DNA from: Nitrospinota bacterium
GTDB taxonomy: Bacteria > UBA8248
Direction of reading: 5' to 3'
Length of the DNA stretch: 11,082 bases
NCBI GenBank assembly: GCA_011523725.1
Contig: WTGD01000263.1
Location: 1 to 11,082, forward strand
The position numbers and the translations under genes are program-made. The notes below the pieces were generated by a model that saw only the letters and a list, made by a program, of their open reading frames with translations, did not search any database and was not told the origin of the DNA. This document shows, piece by piece, positions 6,281 through 11,082 of this stretch. Position 1 is the stretch's first letter. The number at the start of each line of letters is the position of its first letter.

Positions 6281-6673
6281 ATGCCATTTCAAAAATTCCA
6301 CACGACGCAGGTGACCGCCGGGGCGGGGAGCTACTCCCAGGCCCTCCTGGCGGGCCGGACGCTCTATCTCTCGGGCCAGACCGGCGAGGGGCTCGACGGC
6401 GCCCCGCCCGTGCGCGGGGACGCCGCCGCCCAGGCCCGCCAGGCATGCGAGAACATCTGTCAGCTTCTCGCCGAGGCGGGCGGCGACCTCTCCCACGTCG
6501 TGAAGCTCACGAACTACATCACCGACAGGGCGTACCGCAAACCCGTCTACGCGGTGATCGCGGAATACTTCGGCCCCCATGCGCCCGCGAGCACGGGCGT
6601 CATCGTCGACGGGCTGGCTTCGGAGGATTTTCTCGTGGAAATCGACGCCACGGCCTACATTCCCGAGGCCTGA
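6281..6673 (+). CDS. RidA/YjgF/Rid superfamily protein lacking the key arginine
   Basis: A 130-residue trimer-forming Rid-fold protein. The family blocks are clear: SYSQALLAGRTLYLSGQTG (residues 17-35), VVKLTNYITD (73-82) and LVEIDATAYI (118-127). In true RidA the segment before the last block reads P-A-R, and that Arg binds the carboxylate of the enamine/imine substrate. Here the segment is HAPASTGVIVDGL, with Ser in that place. In established Rid classification, members without this Arg fall outside the RidA and Rid1-3 groups and do not show imine deaminase activity. Such proteins often sit in catabolic clusters with amidohydrolases and oxidoreductases, as here. GGAG lies 8 nt before the ATG, and the gap to the VOC gene is 133 bp. 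I call it Rid-like and do not assign 2-iminopropanoate deaminase activity. Confidence 0.88.
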   Translation: MPFQKFHTTQVTAGAGSYSQALLAGRTLYLSGQTGEGLDGAPPVRGDAAAQARQACENICQLLAEAGGDLSHVVKLTNYITDRAYRKPVYAVIAEYFGPHAPASTGVIVDGLASEDFLVEIDATAYIPEA

Positions 6674-6677
6674 GAGG

Positions 6678-6689
6678 AATACGCGTATT
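6678..6689. promoter_or_regulatory. 12-bp perfect palindrome, possible operator
   Basis: AATACGCGTATT is perfectly self-complementary and begins 4 nt after the RidA-like stop codon. It overlaps the first two bases of the proposed -35 element at 6688. A shorter inverted pair, GCCTT-AAC-AAGGC (6699-6711), lies in the promoter spacer. Dimeric repressor binding is plausible but unproven. Confidence 0.4.
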
Positions 6690-6716
6690 GAGAAATGCGC
6701 CTTAACAAGGCAGAAT
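6688..6716 (+). promoter_or_regulatory. Likely internal promoter for the FAD oxidoreductase gene
   Basis: TTGAGA (6688-6693, 5 of 6) and CAGAAT (6711-6716, 4 of 6) with a 17-nt spacer. The 108-bp gap between the RidA-like gene and the oxidoreductase gene leaves room for separate control of the last two plus-strand genes. Confidence 0.45.
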
Positions 6717-6769
6717 AGAAGCGAATACCGACAAGTTCCTGGGCAGCTCAAAAGGCTGAGTCCTTGCAG

Positions 6770-6774
6770 AGGAG
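6770..6774 (+). promoter_or_regulatory. Ribosome binding site deciding the oxidoreductase start
   Basis: AGGAG, 7 nt before the ATG at 6782. It rules against the in-frame TTG at 6764. Confidence 0.8.
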
Positions 6775-6781
6775 AAGGATC

Positions 6782-8368
6782 ATGACCGAATCTTACGATG
6801 GATTGTTCGTCGGCGGCGGGCACAACAGCCTGGTATGCGCCGCTTATCTGGCGAAAGCCGGGAAGAAGGTGGCCGTTCTGGAACGCTCCGGCGTCGCCGG
6901 CGGGGGCTGCTCCACGCACGAAGTCACCCTGCCGGGCTTCAAGCACAACCTGCACTCGAACTACTACGTGGGGCTGGAGAGAAGCCCCATCCTGCGCGAT
7001 CTGGAACTCCACGAATACGGCTTCAGCATGGTCTACCCGGAGTTTCAGCAAGGCTGCGCCTTCAGCGACGGCACGGCGTTCGTCATCCACCGCGACGTGG
7101 AGAAGACCGTCAAATCGATCGAGCGCATCAACAAAAACGACGCGAGAACCTACCGCGACCTCCACGTCAAATTCACCGAGGGGATGCTCGACATCATCAC
7201 TTCGTTCATGTACTGCGCCCCCCTGCCGCCCGAAGAACTGAAAGAGCGCTTCGCCGGGCCGCTGGGGCGTGAGTTCCTGAGCTATGCGAACCTCAGCATG
7301 TACGAGGCGGTGGACCAGCATTTCGAGGACGACAGGTTGCGCGTGCTGTTCAAGCTATTCCTGGGCTCCTTCACCCTCGAAAATACGCCCTCGACCGGCA
7401 TCTTCTTCCCTCGCATCTTCTCGCGCATCGCGAGCTTCGCCCTGCCCGTGGGCGGTTCGGTGAACTTCACCCGGGCGCTGGAGCGCGTGGTTGTGCGGGG
7501 CGGCGGCAAAGTGCTCACGAATTCAGAAGTCCGCGAGATCACCGTCGAAAGCGGGGACGCCACCGGCGTCATTCTGGATGACGGCACCCGCATCGAGGCC
7601 ACCGAGTTCGTGGCGAGCGGGGTGAACTGGCCGCTCACGGTGAGGCTGGCCGGGGAGGATTATTTCGGCGGCAAGCTCGCCAGAGCGGCGCTCGAGTACC
7701 AGTGGGCGAGCCACGGGCTGTGCACCATCCACCTCGCGCTCAAGGAAGCGCCCGACTTCACGGCCGCGAAATTCGAGCCCGACATCAACAAGACGTTCAA
7801 CATCTTCTGGGGCGCGGACTCGACCGAGGAGATCGACGCGTGCTTCGAGACGATCCACGAGGGCGAACTGCCCAAGCTCATGGGCAACGGCGGCAGCAAC
7901 AGCCACTTCGACCCGACCTACTCGCCCGAGGGAACGCACGTAGGCTACTGGTGGCCGTTTGCGCCCTTCGAACTCAAAGACGGCGGGGCCGAGGCGTGGG
8001 ACGCGCGTCGCGAGGAGTACACCCAGCACTTCATCGACTCCTGGACGCACTACGCGCCCAACATCAACCACGACAACATCATGGGCAGCTATCTCTACAC
8101 GCCCCTCGACATCGTGCGCATGAACCCGAACTTCGTCCGCGCGAGCCACCATGTGGGCGCCTACATTCCCGAGCAGTTGGGCTACAACCGCCCGCATCCG
8201 GACGTGAGCGACTTCCGCACGCCGATCGGGAATCTGTATCTCTGCGGTTCGAGTTCACACGTGGGCGGCGCGGTGACGGGAGCGCCGGGTTACAACTGCG
8301 CGAATGCGATCGCCGAGGATCTGGCGCTCGACCGCTTCTGGGCGCCCGTCGAGACCATGATGGCCTGA
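6782..8368 (+). CDS. FAD-dependent oxidoreductase, COG1233 (phytoene desaturase/PYROXD2-like)
   Basis: A 528-residue flavoprotein. The dinucleotide-binding site is at the N-terminus: GLFVGGGHNSLVCAAYLAKA (residues 7-26) with E34 in VAVLE to bind the ribose, then the GG motif SGVAGGGCS. The C-terminal FAD-closing block is GNLYLCGSSSHVGGAVTGAP, near residues 482-501. This GGGHNSL form is typical of the large, mostly uncharacterised COG1233 group related to carotenoid desaturases and human PYROXD2. No carotenoid gene is nearby, so carotenoid synthesis is unlikely, and oxidation of a pathway intermediate is my inference. The start at 6782 has AGGAG 7 nt upstream. A TTG six codons earlier is in frame but would place the ribosome binding site inside the coding region. 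The cyclase gene follows after 45 bp, so the two are probably one transcript. Confidence 0.87.
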   Translation: MTESYDGLFVGGGHNSLVCAAYLAKAGKKVAVLERSGVAGGGCSTHEVTLPGFKHNLHSNYYVGLERSPILRDLELHEYGFSMVYPEFQQGCAFSDGTAFVIHRDVEKTVKSIERINKNDARTYRDLHVKFTEGMLDIITSFMYCAPLPPEELKERFAGPLGREFLSYANLSMYEAVDQHFEDDRLRVLFKLFLGSFTLENTPSTGIFFPRIFSRIASFALPVGGSVNFTRALERVVVRGGGKVLTNSEVREITVESGDATGVILDDGTRIEATEFVASGVNWPLTVRLAGEDYFGGKLARAALEYQWASHGLCTIHLALKEAPDFTAAKFEPDINKTFNIFWGADSTEEIDACFETIHEGELPKLMGNGGSNSHFDPTYSPEGTHVGYWWPFAPFELKDGGAEAWDARREEYTQHFIDSWTHYAPNINHDNIMGSYLYTPLDIVRMNPNFVRASHHVGAYIPEQLGYNRPHPDVSDFRTPIGNLYLCGSSSHVGGAVTGAPGYNCANAIAEDLALDRFWAPVETMMA

Positions 8369-8413
8369 AGATAGAGATTTGATTCGCGTTTTATGCAGAA
8401 AGGATAAAATTTC

Positions 8414-9124
8414 ATGGAATTGATCGACCTCTCACAGACTGTGGCAGCGGGCGGATTCGAGCGTCCGTTCCATCCCAAGGTAGCAATTGAACCGATGATG
8501 ACGCACGAGGAGTCATCCGAAAGGTTTCACGGGAAATTCTCTTTCGCGGCCATGAAGCTCACGCTTTCGGACCACACCGGAAGCCACGTGGACGCCCTGA
8601 ACCACTACGTGCCCGGAGACGCGCCCTCCATCGATCAGTTGCCGCTCGATCGCTTCTATTCAAGCGCGATTTGCGTGGATTTCTCGGACGTCGCGCCCAA
8701 GACCTACATCGAGACCGAACACATCGAGCGCGAACTGGACAAACACGGGCTTTCCATCGAGGAGGGCGACGCCTTCCTGTACCACACGGGCCATTTCGAG
8801 AAGTCCTTCAAGGACCCGAATCCCGATGTATGGTGGAAGGAATTCGCGGGCCTGAGCCGGCCCGCCACCGAGTATCTCGCCGACCGGGGGGTTCGCAACA
8901 TCGGCTGTGAGGCGTTCACGATAGAAAACCCCACGCAGATGTTCCCCGAATCGGAAGAGCCCTACCCTTCGCACCAGGTGTGCAAGGAGCGGGGGATGCT
9001 CAACACGGAGAATCTGGTGATTCCCAGGCGCCTGGTGGGCAAGCGCTTCACCTTCCTGTGCCTGCCCATCAAGCTGAAGGACGCCACGGGCTCGCCGGTG
9101 CGCGCCGTGGCGGTACTGGACTGA
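8414..9124 (+). CDS. Cyclase family metal hydrolase (kynurenine formamidase/isatin hydrolase-like)
   Basis: A 236-residue member of the cyclase superfamily (PF04199). Known members hydrolyse formamides, isatin-type lactams and related cyclic or acylated amides with Mn or Zn. The family metal motif appears as SDHTGSHVDALNH, residues 52-64, giving H54, H58, D60 and H64. The usual Thr of HTGTH is Ser here. A later HQVCKERGMLNTENL block (187-201) carries H187 and E199, at positions where family members have catalytic residues. The fold is complete and the length normal. AAGGA lies 9 nt before the ATG. It follows the FAD oxidoreductase by 45 bp and ends one base from the convergent TatD-like gene. 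Hydrolysis of an amide or lactam intermediate fits the neighbourhood, though the substrate is unknown. Confidence 0.87.
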   Translation: MELIDLSQTVAAGGFERPFHPKVAIEPMMTHEESSERFHGKFSFAAMKLTLSDHTGSHVDALNHYVPGDAPSIDQLPLDRFYSSAICVDFSDVAPKTYIETEHIERELDKHGLSIEEGDAFLYHTGHFEKSFKDPNPDVWWKEFAGLSRPATEYLADRGVRNIGCEAFTIENPTQMFPESEEPYPSHQVCKERGMLNTENLVIPRRLVGKRFTFLCLPIKLKDATGSPVRAVAVLD

Positions 9125-9125
9125 T

Positions 9126-10016
9126 CTAGAGGCCGAAACCGAAGAGCGCGTTCGCGTTGCCGAAGGCCGCCTTTTCGATCTCCGCCTCGGCAATGCCGCC
9201 CCGGCGCATGGCGCGGATCGCCCGGGGGATGCAGTAGAGGTCGTTCGAGGTGTAGGGGATGAGGTCGGAGTTGAGCATGATGCGTCCCGCCCCGTGACGC
9301 CGCACCCACTCCACGACGGCGGAGGGGGGAATCGGCCGAAGGCGGCTGCCGAGGCTCGTCGCGCACCATGCGCCCGTCTCTTCGTGAACAAAATCCACAA
9401 TCGTCGCATCCACGTGGTCGATAACGAGCAGTGCGTGGTCGAGTCCGGCCGCGTTGATGATTTCCAGGTCCATCTTCAGGTAATGGAGCCTGAATTCCTC
9501 GGGCGAAACCTCTCCTTGCGTGTCTACGCCGCCCAGAAACTCCTTCGGGTTCTTGTAGGTGGGCGTGTGGAGCATCAGGGGCTTTTTGAGCTCCGACGCG
9601 AGGCGCGCCTGCGCTTCGAGGCATCTGGCCTGATCTTCCAGCTCCCATGAAAACCCGAAGTATTGCCCCGGATCGAGGCCCACCTCGCCCAGGGCGGCCA
9701 CCCGTTCGTTCTCCAGAAAGCCGGGAAGCTCGTCGATGAGCCGCTCCCAGCCGTCCACCCGCGTCATCGAGCTGACGCCTACGGCGCACATGGCGCGAAT
9801 GTGGTGTTTGGCCTCGGCGGCTTCGGCCATCCTCAAGGGGCTCTCCCAAAGCCTCCTCACGTCTTCCGGCTCCGGCGCCCGCTTCCATATCTCGCGGTGC
9901 ACGTGGGGGTTGCCGCAGGAGATGACGGAACCCACCATCCCGCACATGCCCTGGAGTTCCCAGTCGTCGAAGCTGAATCCATGCAGGTGGTTGTGGCTGT
10001 CGATGAACCTGTCCAT
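9126..10016 (-). CDS. TatD-like TIM-barrel metal-dependent hydrolase
   Basis: A 296-residue protein with the ligand pattern of TatD-related and COG1099-type amidohydrolases. It has an N-terminal HxH in DSHNHLH (residues 6-12), E111 in ALGEVGLD, H150 in LMLHTPTY, H201 in VIDHVD and D251 in MLNSDL. These form a two-metal site. TatD relatives include nucleases and small-molecule hydrolases. This sequence departs from classical TatD in the long insert between H12 and E111, so I do not call it a DNase. The ATG at 10016 is separated by one base from the stop of the upstream methyltransferase and has an AGGGG-like site 7 nt away, which implies translational coupling. Its stop is one base from that of the convergent cyclase gene. 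Confidence 0.82.
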   Translation of the reverse strand: MDRFIDSHNHLHGFSFDDWELQGMCGMVGSVISCGNPHVHREIWKRAPEPEDVRRLWESPLRMAEAAEAKHHIRAMCAVGVSSMTRVDGWERLIDELPGFLENERVAALGEVGLDPGQYFGFSWELEDQARCLEAQARLASELKKPLMLHTPTYKNPKEFLGGVDTQGEVSPEEFRLHYLKMDLEIINAAGLDHALLVIDHVDATIVDFVHEETGAWCATSLGSRLRPIPPSAVVEWVRRHGAGRIMLNSDLIPYTSNDLYCIPRAIRAMRRGGIAEAEIEKAAFGNANALFGFGL

Positions 10017-10017
10017 T

Positions 10018-10809
10018 CTAGGCCCCTGGTTTTCTCGCCAGAAAGGCGTAGCGGTTGAGGCTGAAAAAATACTCCCCGCGCTCGCCCAGCGCCGTCAAAT
10101 CCTCCGCCCAGGCCTTGGCCTCTTCTTTCGGCACGCCGCCCTTGCGGATGACGAAGGGCACGATGACGCTCACCATGCCGTGGCTGTAGTTCTCCGCAGG
10201 ATACTCCGTATTGAGAAGAGGCAAAACCCTCACGTCTACAATCTCGAAGCCGGCGCCTTTGAGCAGGGACGATAACCTTCTCGGCAGGTGGGGGTCTGCC
10301 AGATGCGCGTCCCACGCCCTGAAAATCCTTTTCGCCCGCGCGGCGTCCTGCGCGTTCCAAACGAGCGAACCCCAGTCGGTGTCCATAATGAGGGCGCGGC
10401 CGCCCGGCCGCAGTACGCGGAAAAGCTCCGCCAGGGCGGCCTCCATCTCGGTGACGTATTCATAAACCTGTGAAATGATGGCCGCATCGAAACCGCCGTC
10501 CTCGAAAGGAAGGCGCAACGCGTCGGCCTCCCGGAACGACACATGCGGCTGAGACGTGCAGCGCTTCTCGGCGAGGGCGAGCATGGGCGCGCTCTTGTCC
10601 ACGCCGAAAACGGCGCCCCCCTCCCCCACCAAGCGCCCGGCTTCCAGCGTCATGAAACCGGGGCCGGAACCCAGATCGAGCACGCGCTCACCCGGCTGTG
10701 GAGCGACAATCTGCAGAAGAGCGCTTCGCTGCGCGGCCACGTCCGCCGTCGTGTATACGGCCTCGACGCGCCGGGCCGCTTTTTCATCGAAACCGGGAGG
10801 CTGACTCAT
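10018..10809 (-). CDS. Class I SAM-dependent methyltransferase
   Basis: From the ATG at 10809 this is a 263-residue Rossmann-fold methyltransferase. Motif I is VLDLGSGPGFMT, the acidic end of strand 2 is in VFGVDKSAPML, motif II is LPFEDGGFDAAII, and the post-motif strand is LRPGGRALIMD. The first roughly 40 residues (FDEKAARRVEAVYTTADVAA) form the helical cap typical of small-molecule methyltransferases. The frame extends to a TTG at 10848, but that would add a charged, non-family leader. Neither start has a strong ribosome binding site, so the exact start is uncertain. The C-terminal half (from about residue 140) is the substrate-binding part and gives no clue to the acceptor. It forms a one-base-gap pair with the TatD-like hydrolase. 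Confidence 0.85.
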   Translation of the reverse strand: MSQPPGFDEKAARRVEAVYTTADVAAQRSALLQIVAPQPGERVLDLGSGPGFMTLEAGRLVGEGGAVFGVDKSAPMLALAEKRCTSQPHVSFREADALRLPFEDGGFDAAIISQVYEYVTEMEAALAELFRVLRPGGRALIMDTDWGSLVWNAQDAARAKRIFRAWDAHLADPHLPRRLSSLLKGAGFEIVDVRVLPLLNTEYPAENYSHGMVSVIVPFVIRKGGVPKEEAKAWAEDLTALGERGEYFFSLNRYAFLARKPGA

Positions 10810-10916
10810 AAGATGCTTTCTCTCTTCCTCGCGTTGCCTTTCCGCCAAAACTGATTAAATTCCATTCGTTCTTAACATAAAAACGAGCGGGATGTCCGGT
10901 GCAGGGGACGCATGCG

Positions 10917-10934
10917 GGGTTGTTGAAAAAGTCC
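10917..10934. repeat. Solo copy of the MITE-type end sequence
   Basis: GGGTTGTTGAAAAAGTCC matches 2234-2251 (GGGCTGTTGAAAAAGCCC) at all but three positions. It is not paired with an opposite end inside the window. It may be the left end of another element that continues past 11082, or an isolated remnant. Confidence 0.55.
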
Positions 10935-10977
10935 TGATTTCGTGACTCGGAGAATGGAACTAACCGGGGGGAGCGTA

Positions 10978-11001
10978 GGGACAGGCCCCTGTGCCTGTCC
11001 C
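10978..11001. repeat. Hairpin repeat with 9-bp stem
   Basis: GGGACAGGC (10978-10986) pairs with GCCTGTCCC (10993-11001) around a 6-nt loop. The sequence style is that of a dispersed intergenic palindrome. No T-run follows on either side. Confidence 0.65.
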
Positions 11002-11052
11002 CGTAGGCGCAACCACGCGAATTAATATCCTCAATGTGGGCGGCCACGGGGG

Positions 11053-11079
11053 GTAGGGCGGCCATAGGGGCCGCCCTAC
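11053..11079. repeat. Hairpin repeat with 11-bp stem
   Basis: GTAGGGCGGCC (11053-11063) pairs with GGCCGCCCTAC (11069-11079) around ATAGG. A partial extra copy of the GGGCGGCCA core lies at 11039-11046, which suggests tandem or nested insertion of this repeat type. The window ends three bases later, so the element may continue. Confidence 0.65.
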
Positions 11080-11082
11080 TAC

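Larger units (their letters stand above)
10810..11082. other. Gene-free repeat-rich right edge
   Basis: No convincing gene is seen here. The first hundred bases are the leader of the methyltransferase gene and include an AT-rich patch near 10851-10882. The rest is made of the MITE-type end and two hairpin repeats described separately. Confidence 0.6.

Noticed and set aside
6086..7321. Minus-strand open frame of 411 codons across the Rid-like gene and part of the oxidoreductase
   Set aside because: It overlaps two confident plus-strand genes and an intergenic gap, and it has no protein family features.
10784..11065. Minus-strand open frame of 93 codons at the right edge
   Set aside because: It runs through the hairpin repeats and the methyltransferase leader with no motif or ribosome binding site.

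Overview
The window is a GC-rich bacterial chromosome segment with tightly packed genes, strong purine-rich ribosome binding sites and short intergenic gaps. One cluster of degenerate repeats lies at about 2.1-2.8 kb and another at the right edge. No rRNA, tRNA, phage gene, transposase or CRISPR array is visible. The gene content and the hairpin-type dispersed repeats suggest an uncultured, probably Gram-negative environmental bacterium, perhaps from the Tectomicrobia, NC10 or Desulfobacterota-like lineages. That placement is a guess from style and not from a marker gene.

Layout. (1) Positions 1-1427, minus strand: a leucyl aminopeptidase (M17, PepA type) cut by the window edge, with its C-terminal roughly 25 residues missing. 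(2) 1672-2109, plus: a small single-domain cupin with its own likely promoter. (3) 2110-3034: no gene. This stretch holds a 331-bp nested palindrome that looks like a MITE, copies of a dispersed hairpin repeat, a strong factor-independent terminator and a possible insertion sequence remnant. (4) 3035-5606, minus: a likely two-gene operon of a TrzA/AtzA-like metal-dependent amidohydrolase followed by a ring-opening amidohydrolase of the cyanuric acid hydrolase/barbiturase family. (5) 5752-9124, plus, divergent from that operon: a VOC (glyoxalase-fold) protein, a RidA-family protein lacking the usual arginine, a COG1233-type FAD oxidoreductase, and a cyclase-family (kynurenine formamidase/isatin hydrolase-like) metal hydrolase. 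(6) 9126-10809, minus: a SAM-dependent methyltransferase and a TatD-like TIM-barrel hydrolase separated by one base. (7) 10810-11082: repeat-rich non-coding DNA.

How the genes may work together (inference). The divergent block between 3035 and 9124 has the composition of a small-molecule catabolic locus. The amidohydrolase could remove an amino or other leaving group from an N-heterocycle, and the ring-opening amidohydrolase could cleave the resulting cyclic amide. The cyclase-family hydrolase, FAD oxidoreductase, VOC protein and RidA-like protein could process open-chain or carbocyclic intermediates. No transporter or regulator of this locus is visible, and the substrate cannot be read from sequence alone. 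The ring-opening enzyme departs from the canonical family in its third repeat, so it may not act on cyanuric acid. This locus is the best candidate here for an undescribed pathway.
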